A stretch of DNA of 64,000 nt, taken from positions 1,302,001 through 1,366,000 of the forward strand of contig JAHQIW010001340.1 in assembly GCA_019055375.1 (NCBI GenBank), in the 5' to 3' direction. Of this stretch, positions 1-9,640 are shown in pieces. The notes under the pieces were generated by a model. The model worked only from the letters and a program-made list of their open reading frames with translations, did not search any database and was not told the DNA's origin. Origin of the DNA: Parelaphostrongylus tenuis (lineage: Eukaryota; Nematoda; Chromadorea; Rhabditida; Metastrongylidae). The translations under genes and the position numbers were made by a program. Position 1 is the stretch's first letter. Each line of letters starts with the position of its first letter.

Positions 1-2340
1 ATTAGAAAAGAAGAAAAGCAACAAGGACCGAATCCGAACTTTTCAAGGAATCAACCGACTAACTAACGGACACGAAGCTCCGCGCTCAACTTTCTGAGTC
101 AACACACTTAACGCTATATTATGTGGCGGAAACGTGAACTGATAGTTCAACCAAATCAAGAATTATGCGCAGCACTTGAAGAGTGTTCAAACGTTGTCTT
201 CTAACAAAGCGACACTCCAAACGTTTAAAAGGATGCGCAGCGCACATCTTCGAAACCTATTCCATCTCTGTGTATAAGTGGACGTAACAGAGCAATCCTT
301 TTCGAAGATCACCTAGACCGAAGGTAGACGTGCTTCTGGCTAACAAATGAAAGGAGAACTAGAAAGAGAACAAAGAGAAACATGTGTCGACCATCTACAT
401 TCACAGATGAGGGCGATTTCAGGACCCTAGGATGTATACCACGTAGGTTATCGTGTCGGAAGAAGACTACTATCACCGAGAATTGCGCAAAAGAAAAATG
501 CGTGAAATTATGGTGGAGACCGCACAACTAGTAACAACGGCCTATTCAAGACAAGTGCTTAAGTAAGAGGAAACTTCTCGAATTTTCACTTACCATAGAT
601 GATAATGGTTATTATCATCTACTCAGGTGCTTCTGTGTTCATCCAGCAGAGGGTCTCATACAGCGCTTCTCCTGGACGTCCTCAAATCCTGATTTTAGCT
701 TTTAAGTTCCAAATGACGACTTCGTAGAGGGTAAGATTTCCTGCGTAAAAGTTCACCACGTTCATAGAAATGACCGAAATTACTGTTTTCCAGTTAATGT
801 TGTAGCGCGAAGGACGGATATCCCGATATTCGTATTACTTGATAGGTTCTTCTAGAAACTTGTCCGACTCCGTAATTGATTTATCGAAGGAACCGATGTT
901 GATGGCCGACCTATGTTGAACACTGACGCACGTAAATTCTCAACTCTTGTATAGACCGATGTTTCCTCGCTTGCACAGATTCGAGAATAACTCAAAAGAT
1001 CTTTAGAAAAGGATTCATGACCAATTTCAAACCTAAGCACTATAGAATGCCTTTGAGACTTCAGTAGCATCCCCGTATTTCGCACCGTATTTCGCATACC
1101 CTACAGTTCGCAACAGGTCCCTTTTGGGGTTAAAATAATGAGGCTTTCATTGCCATATTCTCGACGAAATACTCAAGAAGAGTTTTCCAGACTGTAGTGT
1201 GAGTGATGGTTATATTCACAGATAAGTTGTCGATTATCTCCCTTTTATTGATCGGGACTCCTCACCACTTTCTAAGTAAATCCAAGAAAATTGAAGAAAA
1301 TTTTGGCCAGACTTCCGGCAGGATGGAACCTCGCAAATCCATTCTCGTCCTCGCACACATATGTGGATGCTTCAACGCAGAAATGAAACACCACCAGTGT
1401 ACTCGGTGGAGCATATAGATTATATAATTTCAAGTCACCCCTACCTGCGGAGTAATTATTTTTTGTCCGTGCTCCACCCTTTGTTCATTACTTTATGATG
1501 CAACTCACAGTCTCAGTACTAAATGGGCAGAAATCTTTCAGTGAATGAACTTAATGGAATAGGAACATAATAGGAATACGATTAAGGGCAAAGAGTCATT
1601 GTTATATGACTTTGATGACATGCATTCAATCAAATGCACATCGCGATCGGCAAGAAACTAGACCCTGCTCCCATACAAAAGCCATTGAAATGTGGTGATG
1701 TCGACACACGAAAACGTTAAGACTTTAGAGAACAGCAGCGCAAGTACTGAACGATCAAATTCAAACAACATTTCCTGAGTAAATCACCTGATTTGTGGCC
1801 TATCGACTTAGGACTTAATTCATTCCTTCGCTCTCTTCAGAGCTTCAAATTTGAAACATAAAGGCTGGAAACTATGATCTGATATTCAGGTTAAATTGAC
1901 ACTGCTATGCTTACGTTCCACTTAACCATGGAGGATAGGTGCCGTCTGCTCTCTTCATAGTTTTTACGTTGATTGTCGCCTTTTTGACAGGATTTGGAGA
2001 GGCGTCATCCAGCTAGAGACAAACAGAACTTTGAGAAAAAAAACCGTAGCATTGTGAGTAAGAGAATAAGCTCACTAACCATTTCAACTTCATTACTGTC
2101 ACTTTTCACATCCGTTGTTTCCGCTCCTTTCGCTGAAAATCTGATTCAAGTTGTGGCTAATCTTAACCATACTTGAAAAACATTGACTACAAACACTTGT
2201 ATGAATGTTTGATTGAGTTTTCTATGGTTACAGCGACTTCACCGACATTTTAGAAATCTCTAACATATCACATCGATCAATAATGTACCATCAGACTACA
2301 CCAGCATACAATCTATCCATAATGTAGAGTAATATTCAAC
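1..2340. other. No supported gene
   Basis: I see no exon with credible splice sites and protein-like composition on either strand here. Short open frames occur, but their composition is random and no recognised repeat could be delimited. The downstream exons of the minus-strand LLPH-like gene that begins at 4219 could lie in this stretch, but I could not find them. Confidence 0.4.
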
Positions 2341-2345
2341 ATTGA

Positions 2346-2575
2346 ATCTCAGTGAGAAATCGAACCACATTTCACACATTTCGAGAGCGCGTACAAACCA
2401 ACTGCACTAACGAGGCTCCTGCTCCTGTTAACATTCTTCCTGCGAATGAATCGCGCCTCGAGAAGAGTGAAATGTGGATTCGATTCCCGTCAGAGATTCA
2501 CAGTTTTACATATCACCAACATTATCGAATACTCATCAAGAGCATCATACCACCGCTAAAATTGGTAAATTCAAA
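2346..2575. repeat. SINE2: two head-to-head tRNA-derived copies
   Basis: A minus-strand copy (about 2346-2425) is followed by a plus-strand copy (about 2455-2575). The plus copy has the B-box-like GATTCGATTCCCG and the family tail (CATATCACCAACATTAT, then CATCATACCACCGCTAAA). Sense and antisense copies facing each other recur several times in the window. Confidence 0.6.
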
Positions 2576-2659
2576 ACAAGTATAAAAAGGATTACAAAAT
2601 TGTCTATACTCTAATAGCAAATCTTGACCCTTTCATGACATCTTTTATGGCACTTATAC

Positions 2660-2706
2660 AGTACTAAACAGGTCTGTTTCGCCTTTACAAGCTCATCAGC
2701 AGCACG
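2660..2706 (-). ncRNA. Hammerhead ribozyme, intact core
   Basis: Read on the minus strand: CUGAUGA core at 2699-2693, helix II GCUU/AGGC around a GUAA loop, GAAA at 2680-2677, helix III ACAG/CUGU closed by 2 nt, then U as the cleavage-site base after GU. Helix I pairs GUGCUG (2705-2700) with UAGUAC (2666-2661), six pairs including two G-U. All invariant positions of the hammerhead core are present. The flanks (CTTATACAG on one side, GCACGGTGCCTTTCGG on the other) match the decayed copies at 46340 and 62410, so it belongs to a dispersed family. Confidence 0.72.
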
Positions 2707-3180
2707 GTGCCTTTCGGTCCAGTCAGTCCCTTGCAGTAGGATGATATACTTCCTACATACTAAGGAATTGAGGCCCAATTATTTACGAAATCACCGTATG
2801 TCAGTAGACAAAATCCCTGACAATCGACCGAATGAGGCTGGTAAATGAAACGTACCTTTACACTCGACTACTCCTAGGGACATCGCTCAAAACAATATAT
2901 AATCCGACAACATATCTTGAGCCTACCATGAGGCTCGTTATGGTAAGTGTCTGACACTTCATAACTCAAAATATGTTATTGGATTATACACTTTTTTGAG
3001 CGAGGTCAAAAGCAGTTGAATGTAAGAGTGCCTATACAGTATCCTTATAACTATAATAGTAATCTACTTCCAACAGGGTGCCTTGGAGTCAGCCTTGAGG
3101 CATTTTTATGATGATTATTTATTTTAGTTATTTATATGACTCGTCATCACAATTTCTATTGTGCGGCTCCCAGATACTGG

Positions 3181-3720
3181 TCAAGTACATCTCCTTGCAA
3201 TCTTGAGCATAGCTTGTCCGTGGCGTTCCCTAGGACGTTGTTGCTGATTGCCGGAGAGTGTTGGGGAGTGGGTTTCACCCCCACGAGCGCGCGACGAGCA
3301 TGACAACCATTCGGTCACGGCGCTCTCGCATTCAGAGCATTTATATAAGAGAGCTCTGAAGCTCTCAACGATGGTTAATCCCTGATGGATGCGCCTCGCA
3401 TTCGACTCCATCAAGCGTCGTCTGAGGTGACTGAAAGTATATCTTGCCTTTATAACGATTTGCGGTGGCTTACCAATGTATTAAGGGGGCATCGCGTCCG
3501 AGTGGTTGAGATGTTGGTCACGGCGCGCGTGGAGCCAAACCCCACCCCCCCGTTCTCTTCAACAGTCAACAACAACAGTCAACAACAACGGGATGCAACA
3601 GCAAGGCTATCCTCGAGACTGCAAGGACACTCGCTGAATCAGTATTCTAGGCTGTCCAAGAGGAAGACCAACAACGAATTGAATGCTAGAAGCACTGAGT
3701 CCGCACAGTAAAAAAAAAGA
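3181..3720. repeat. SINE3: inverted pair of tRNA-Ser/Leu-like copies
   Basis: The minus copy (3181-3330) and plus copy (about 3490-3720) share a head like GTCCGAGTGGTTGAGATGTT, the A-box of a Ser/Leu-type tRNA, and a tail with GCAATCAGCAACAACG or its variants. Related copies lie at 34905-35105, 39225-39380 and 58270-58450. The open frame across the plus copy is repeat sequence, not a gene. Confidence 0.6.
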
Positions 3721-3739
3721 CGAACTGTGATGACGGTTC

Positions 3740-3955
3740 AGATATAGGGCTCATAAATGTATTGAGTACCAATGTATCAAGCCAATGCCGCTAATCTCCC
3801 AAAGAAGTCTGGTAGCAATTCCTCAACCCTGTAGGGATGAAAGGTTTTGCAAGCCTTGGGCTTGCAAGCCTGCAAGCCAAGCGGGATGGAACTACCGAAG
3901 AACACCTGTGTATCGCAGGGCACCTCTAAGCATTGTGCGACACGTGCCCGATGTT
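3740..3955 (-). repeat. SINE1, decayed copy
   Basis: The reverse complement carries the SINE1 order: acceptor-like head, a region equivalent to CACCAAGCCATC, then GGTACCAGACTTCTT-like and AGCGGCATTGGCTTGAT-like segments. It is strongly diverged from the plus copies at 10579 and 24518. Confidence 0.5.
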
Positions 3956-4086
3956 TGAGTAAAATCCTGATATTTCAAGATTTGAACCTATCCCAGAAGT
4001 TTTAGGAGATACATTTGCCACATGAGTGTTCAACAGAGAATATTTACGAAATTGGAAAAAAAAAGGGATTTGTGTGGGAAACTGAC

Positions 4087-4219
4087 CAGCCTGTTTCCGT
4101 TCGAAATGCGCTCTTCTGGAGACGGCCGCCTCGAGCCATGCACGTTCTTTATGCGCTTTCTTCTCCCTTGCCAATGCACGAATCTTTCGCTTGAATTTCG
4201 AGCGTAAACTTTTAGCCAT
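4087..4219 (-). CDS. LLPH: LLPH-like protein, first coding exon
   Basis: ATG at 4219 opens MAKSLRSKFKRKIRALAREK, followed by a basic stretch to ...FERKQA. This matches the highly conserved start of LLPH (LLP homologue, a small basic nucleolar protein associated with ribosome biogenesis), remembered as beginning MAKSLRSKWKRKMRA in man. The exon ends at GCTG|GTCAGT, a fair 5' splice site that leaves one nucleotide of a codon. Reading on without splicing gives a tail unlike LLPH, so I prefer the splice. The family's C-terminal tract with the conserved Tyr-Pro-Ile-Trp region was not found to the left, so the gene is partial here. Charge and length of the exon fit the family; the assignment rests on this N-terminus only. 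Confidence 0.7.
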
Positions 4220-4594
4220 CTGGAATTGAACAGTCATGAAAAAGTTACATTTCTACTCGACTGAACGAGCGAAAGCACTTGAGAATTGAGAACACATTGC
4301 TAATCGAATGTTCGGAGAAATCGTGAAGAGAAAAGAAACAAAACGGCCTTTCAGGTAAGAGTTGAACGCGCGTCTCAACCTTTCCGAGAGCAACAAAAGA
4401 ACAGGAGCCCCAGTAGAGCGGTGGTTGGTTAGCAGGCCCCCACGAAAAAGGTTAGACTCGGGTTGGAGTTTTGCATATCGTGCAACATTCCTGGACATTC
4501 ACTTGCAGCATTACAGTACCTTCACAAGCTCAGTGAACTAGAGAGTTCTCGTACAATGGTTTCTTTTCGGAGAAAGAACGATCTACGCAACACT

Positions 4595-4830
4595 AACCCT
4601 TTTGGGGCAGTGGACCCATACACTCTGCATCTCTAACTCCTAGCGTGGGAACACATTGTTTGTATCATTGCATCACTTTAATTGCATTACTGTTGCTATT
4701 ATTCTACTTATAACAACATAATATGTTTGCATATAATCGACGACAAATCAGAGCAGAGGAGGTGGAGTTGTTCCCACGCTGGCGGACACGCCCAGTTTGG
4801 GTCCGCGGAAACCACCCGGTAAAGCGAATT
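4595..4830. mobile_element. MITE with AACCCTTTT...GGGTCC inverted ends
   Basis: The left end TAACCCTTTTGGGGCAGTGG and an inner block CTAGCGTGGGAAC are answered in inverted order by GTTCCCACGCTGG and GGGTCCGCGGAAACC...CGGTAA. There is no coding capacity. It is related to the elements at 14411, 27512, 36186 and 57735. Confidence 0.6.
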
Positions 4831-5379
4831 TCCACATGTGAGTTGAAGATGTCCAGGCTTCCTAGCCGCCCTGGTATTTTCTAGAAGTCCGAACTTTAGG
4901 AGAAGTACTCCTGATTAATGACAGTGATGAACCAAGATGGTGACCCACACCATATGAACAGCCGAACGGGGATGAAGGTGATCGGGTTTAACAACAAAAC
5001 ATGAACAATACGTGGACGGACGGTGAGAGACGTTCTTGACTCTCAATCAACTTTTCAGAGGTCTTTTTCGATGGACAAAGCTTTTTTACATGAGTTTTGG
5101 TGGTCAATCGAAAGCTTAAACCTAGGCAATTTCAACCAAGAGCTTGGCTTTCGATAAGGTCTTTTGAGCACGCTGTACTATCGAAAATAAGATTATGTTT
5201 CACACTCAATTCGCTTATGTTGCTCGACTGTCTTCGGTTCGCTTTCTACCAAACGAAACTGGGACTCATTCCATAGCATAGATCCACGATTGCGAACCTT
5301 ATACTAATTCTTAAGAGAGTCTTCATAGTGCGCTGTAGCATCGAGAAGAACGTTACGGTTCACATTCAGAGTTTTCCTT
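4831..5379. other. Fragments of the fold-back family, no gene
   Basis: 5085-5240 and 5290-5365 repeat segments of the type TTTTTGGTNRTCAATCGAAAGC...GTTTCACACTCA that recur at 7040, 7210, 42770 and 56505. No ORF or splice structure is supported. Confidence 0.4.
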
Positions 5380-5489
5380 GCACACAAGACATGTATATGT
5401 ATATATACAAATATATGTATACATACATGTAAATGTACACATGTGTTCTATACGCAATTATATACACATATATACATACATGTTGGATG

Positions 5490-5520
<31 letters not shown>

Positions 5521-5759
5521 GCACAAAAGTATATATATATATATGCATGCACATGTATATGTATACATAAGTATAAATAAGACGTATATGTATATATAGG
5601 TACATATATAACATATAAGTACACATATGATGCATAAGACACGTATATAAATGTATATTTATGTACAAGACATGTAAATGGATGTACAGATATATATATA
5701 CACATACGTATATATGTATACATATATACATGCAAATGTACATGTATGTGTTGCATATG

Positions 5760-5799
<40 letters not shown>

Positions 5800-5850
5800 T
5801 TGAATATATTTATGTTTATATATATGTATATATATGCACAAAAAGCATAT
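5380..5850. repeat. TATATAC/TATATG microsatellite tract
   Basis: About 470 bp of alternating purine/pyrimidine built of TATA, TACATA and TATGTA units with a pure (TA)n core near 5768-5795. Reading frames across it encode only Y, I, H, V, M and C, and are artefacts. Confidence 0.9.
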
Positions 5851-6054
5851 GAGGGTGTAGTTAAAATCACATAGTATAAGAGGAGTACTAGAGAAACCTT
5901 GGCTCTTTTTTCCAAAAAAAATATTTCAGATGACGAAAACCACACGCGTGGCTCAAGAAAATCGATTGCCGGCGTTCGCAAAGGGTTATAAAAAATGGAT
6001 GAATATTTTCCAACCTGACGGGACTCAAGTGCTCCTGAGTTTCACTCCATCTCA

Positions 6055-6140
6055 AGGGGTTTCGCTAACCAGACAAAGTCGCCTCCGGGAAAAAGTAAGA
6101 GGCGGGTTCGACTCCCAGCTGAGGTCGAATTTTTGCTATA
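6055..6140 (+). repeat. SINE2 copy
   Basis: The segment contains GCGGGTTCGACTCCCAGCTG, a T-arm/B-box-like motif, preceded by a degraded A-box. It ends in the usual GAGGTCGAATTTTTGC tail. Confidence 0.5.
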
Positions 6141-6464
6141 TCGATCGATAGTCATGGATACTGTTACTGCACAAAGATCTATCCGCACGACAAGAACTCC
6201 CCCCTCCTCACAAAGTCTAAGAGATGTGACTGTGAAACTTTCCACTTCTCAGAACAAGCACCTAAATAAGGAATCAGAAACAAAAAACGGTGGCGAATAC
6301 GGTAGATTCCCTCATCCTCACGACGATCCGCGTGGGACCACCAATTGCGATTGCGCGATATTGCACTGTCATTATGAAATTTCCCTGATTATTGCTGCCC
6401 GTTATTCCTATTGGGTGGTATATCTCATTTGTTTTTGTATTAAACGAATTTCTGCCATAGTAGG

Positions 6465-6868
6465 CCTTGTATATATCTGTATATAAGTATATATATATAT
6501 ATATATTTGTCCATGTATGCGTATATATACGTGCGGATGTATCACTTGTACATACGCGTATATATGCAAGTGCATATAGACATGTAAACGGTAAATGTGT
6601 ATACATATATCTCACATGTGTACACACGTATACACATATCTTGGCGCATGTTATACGTGTGTATGTGTATTCATTCGTGTATATGTGTATGCACACAATC
6701 ATGCGCATGTGCACTTGTGCGTACATAAATATATGCATATGTACATAGGGATATATGTATATATACATATATATGATATTGATTACATGCGATGGCGTAT
6801 GTTGCACTTATATATATATACACATATATATGTATATATATATATGTATATATATATTTATATATATA
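6465..6868. repeat. TATATAC-type microsatellite tract
   Basis: A second long simple-sequence block of TATATACGTG, TACACACG and TATATGTATA units. It ends directly at a mariner-like terminus (GTTGTTCCATAAACTC at about 6870). Confidence 0.9.
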
Positions 6869-7345
6869 GAGTTGTTCCATAAACTCTTCCGCACTTTTGG
6901 TTCATTGTTTTTTTTAAACTCAAATCGGTTTGTTCCCTCCCAAGAGGCTGTGGTTTTTTAATCCTTAGGAACCATGTGTACCAGCTGAGGTACACGAGTG
7001 TTTGAAAGCCTTTGCCGCTTTTGAACAAAACTTTTTTCCTAGGTACTTGGTAATCATTCGAAAGCTCAAATTTCTGAGATTTCAAAAATATGTTTGATTT
7101 TTGAAGAAACCTTTTTATTACGTTGCAACAGCGGAAATATAATTTTGTTTCACACTGGGTTTGACTTTTTTGCTCGGCTGGGGCTTATATACGGCTCTTC
7201 GCCGAACTCTTACCATTCATTCGACAGCCCAAATCTCGCGGATTTCAATGCTGTAATTGGTTTCTAAAAGATTATCATAGAACGCTTTAAGAGTGAAAAG
7301 AAGATTACGTTTCACAGTCAAAGTTTTTATCGTACGGGAAAGTGA
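6868..7345. mobile_element. Mariner-type terminus plus fold-back fragments
   Basis: GTTGTTCCATAAACTCTTCC resembles the mariner ends at 19620 and 30418. Two fold-back arm fragments (7040-7180 and 7215-7340) follow, each with an ATTCGAAAGC-like start and GTTTCACA near its end. No ORF is supported. Confidence 0.45.
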
Positions 7346-7689
7346 TATGTGCTCGAAAAACATATGACTATGTAGAGTAAAATCATGGAGTATTAGATTC
7401 AGGCAAAAAACCCTAGGTTTTACCTTCCAAATCTTGGGGAAAACCCTAATAAATGACGAAAATCGCACTCCTCTTGTGAGTTGTGCTGTGCGATCGATCA
7501 ACTGTCGTCCCTAGGGTTTGAGAATATTCTAATATTTTGGGCAAACACTAAAATAGGGCCATAGCACCATCGCTTGCCATCTAATGAAATGAGCTACCGC
7601 AAAGTGATCTTTCGAAGAACACTAATACACTATCAGTGCAGTCGGATATCTTGAGACCTCTCGAGAGAGTTTTATATTTCATGGTATGC

Positions 7690-7862
7690 CCACGAATGTG
7701 GAGTGCTTTGCAAAAACATTTGCGTCAGCCGGGATTTGAACCCAGATTTCACTCTTTCAGGGAGCGTATTTGATTATGTATGTGGGGTGCTGTGCAAAAA
7801 CATTTGTGTCACCCGGGATTTGTACCCAGATCTCAGTCTTTCCGGGAACGTTTTAGATTTGA
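7690..7862 (-). repeat. Two tandem SINE2 copies
   Basis: The unit GGNGTGCTNTGCAAAAACATTTG...CCGGGATTTGNACCCAGAT...TTTCNGGGANCGTTTT-like occurs twice in direct orientation with a period near 85-90 bp. This is unlike the dispersed single copies elsewhere. Confidence 0.6.
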
Positions 7863-8214
7863 CGAGATTTCTGCTATCGATCGGGTACTATTAATTCGAG
7901 TAAAAGCTTTGTTGCGGGAGATATAGACGCGAGAATGTGAGGCGCATGTGAATCATAGTTTTATTTTGAGTGCTGCAGCGTTTCAAGATGGTCTTTCTAG
8001 AAAAGCAAGTTCGTTTTGAATTCTTCTAGAATTGAGCTTTTGAAGAGTTATTGAACGTCTAGTGGAAACTTTTTGCCTAGCGAAATATTCCCCTTCACAA
8101 GTGCCTGCCCGATAACGGAAATGTGCCGTATTGTCTGTGTGTATACAAGTGATCGTTGTCAAAGCAGTCACTTCGTAGGCCATTCCTATATGCGGAAGTG
8201 GTGCCACAACCTAC

Positions 8215-8575
8215 TAGGAATAGCTCCATAAGTTCTTTCGCACTTCTTTTTTTGATCAGTTCCTTCTTCTATTTCAAAGTACGATGTCGCCAAGGGGCTA
8301 TGGTATGTTGGAGAATGTCCTAGCAACTTGCAGAGACTTTGGGATGCGGCCGTTACTTCGTCGTTCGTCATTCATTTGAATTGGGCATCGCAAAGTAATG
8401 TCTCGATGGACACCTCATACATTGACCGGCCTACTTCAAAACCCTTGGAAAGTCATCCGGGAAAACGTGGCGAAACCCTTGACCTCATCCACCGTATAGT
8501 CCTGGTATTGTTCTATCGGAATACCAGCTCTTCCGGTTCCCGAGGCAGCATCTGTGGCAGAAAAACTCATCGTAA
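8215..8575. mobile_element. DNA-transposon relic
   Basis: TAGCTCCATAAGTTCTTTCG at 8220 repeats the terminus seen at 6870. The following GCCAAGGGGCTATGGT also resembles the sequence 3' of that terminus, so these are two same-strand fragments of one family. The open frame 8328-8579 has no feature I recognise. Confidence 0.4.
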
Positions 8576-9250
8576 GTGAGTGATAATAATCGTTCGAAAG
8601 CTTGAATCTCTCTGGCTAGAGCGGTAACTGGCTGGCTCTTGAAAAGACTCTTTTATAACGTTGTAAAGTTTAAAATAAATTGCTTGACTCACGCATATTT
8701 CTCGACGGACAGAACTCCTGATTCAGACTATCAGTAATCATTCGATAGCATAGGATTCAAAATTTCCAACGCTTAGCTCATTTTCTGGAAAGACCGCTTC
8801 TCTGCCATGCAACAGGAAAAATAAGATTAAATTCGAATACGCAGGCAGGAGGATTTCCTCTTTTCACGGACGGAGGGAGAAGGGCGGATGTGGCCGTTTC
8901 GACACGCCGGTGGATCGACCGGCTCTTTCACGGGCCATGAGAGAGTGCGATTCTTGTTATCCATTTAGGAATTGTCACTAGAAATTTAAGATTAAATGTC
9001 TGACTCTAATACTAAAAGCTTTTCTCTACACGTGCTTTTTGTGCTTTCAGCGAAGTATTAGTTGAGTTGAGGGGCCAATGTGAAACATATTTTTATTTTG
9101 GATTTTACAGCGTTATAAAAGAGTCTTTTCGAGAACCGACCACGTAGGGCTCTAGTCAGAGATTCAAGCTTCCGAATGATTACTAACACTTCTATGAAAA
9201 GTTCTTGTACAGCGAAAGAGGTCAAATAATCATTTGTTCTCGTATAACCG
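8575..9250. mobile_element. Fold-back element with long inverted arms
   Basis: The left arm (8585-8720) with TCGTTCGAAAGCTTGAATCT is mirrored by the right arm (9060-9245) ending AGATTCAAGCTTCCGAATGA...TTGTACAGCGAAAG. The arms flank a short unique centre. The same family is better preserved at 13110-13750, 40762-41683 and 58652-61330. Confidence 0.6.
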
Positions 9251-9261
9251 AAAAGAACCAT

Positions 9262-9272
9262 GCATACATCGT

Positions 9273-9313
<41 letters not shown>

Positions 9314-9445
9314 TATATACTTATATATGCATGTATATACATATGTACACGTGCGTGTGTGCATATATATCATATACACATATGTACATGTATATATGTT
9401 TTCATATCTTTTGGCTTATATATTTGTATACACATACATACGTAA
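9262..9445. repeat. (TA)n and TATATAC microsatellite
   Basis: A pure (TA)n run near 9272-9310 is followed by imperfect TACATATG units. It lies directly upstream of the xpo-3 5' region. Confidence 0.9.
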
Positions 9446-9496
9446 GCAATGTTTTCGGACGTTGGTCCTTATTATTCACTCTATGAACTGTTAAGA

Positions 9497-9508
9497 TTTT
9501 CTTTTTAG
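9497..9508 (+). promoter_or_regulatory. Possible splice or trans-splice acceptor of xpo-3
   Basis: GATTTTCTTTTTAG ends at 9508, a good nematode acceptor, with no matching 5' splice site recognised upstream. The ATG at 9518 is in frame with the chosen start but is closed by a TAG before 9641. It would be a short upstream ORF if this is the mature 5' end. Confidence 0.35.
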
Positions 9509-9640
9509 GATATATTTATGACGAATGACGTCATTCTGATTCCAAACCCAGTGGAGGTTCGCAAAAGTCGTGGAGTGACAGACGCTGAAAGATATACATA
9601 GATATCGATTGATCGGTTAATCAATAAGATTTGGCAGGAG

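Noticed and set aside
3385..3711. 108-aa plus-strand open frame
   Set aside because: It is a SINE3 copy; the same sequence occurs inverted and elsewhere in the window.
5366..5981. Long minus-strand open frames rich in Y, I, H, V and C
   Set aside because: They are translations of the TATATAC microsatellite and have no start context, splice sites or domain.
6274..6961. Several overlapping open frames on both strands
   Set aside because: These are also simple-sequence translations; both strands are open because the tract lacks stop codons by composition.
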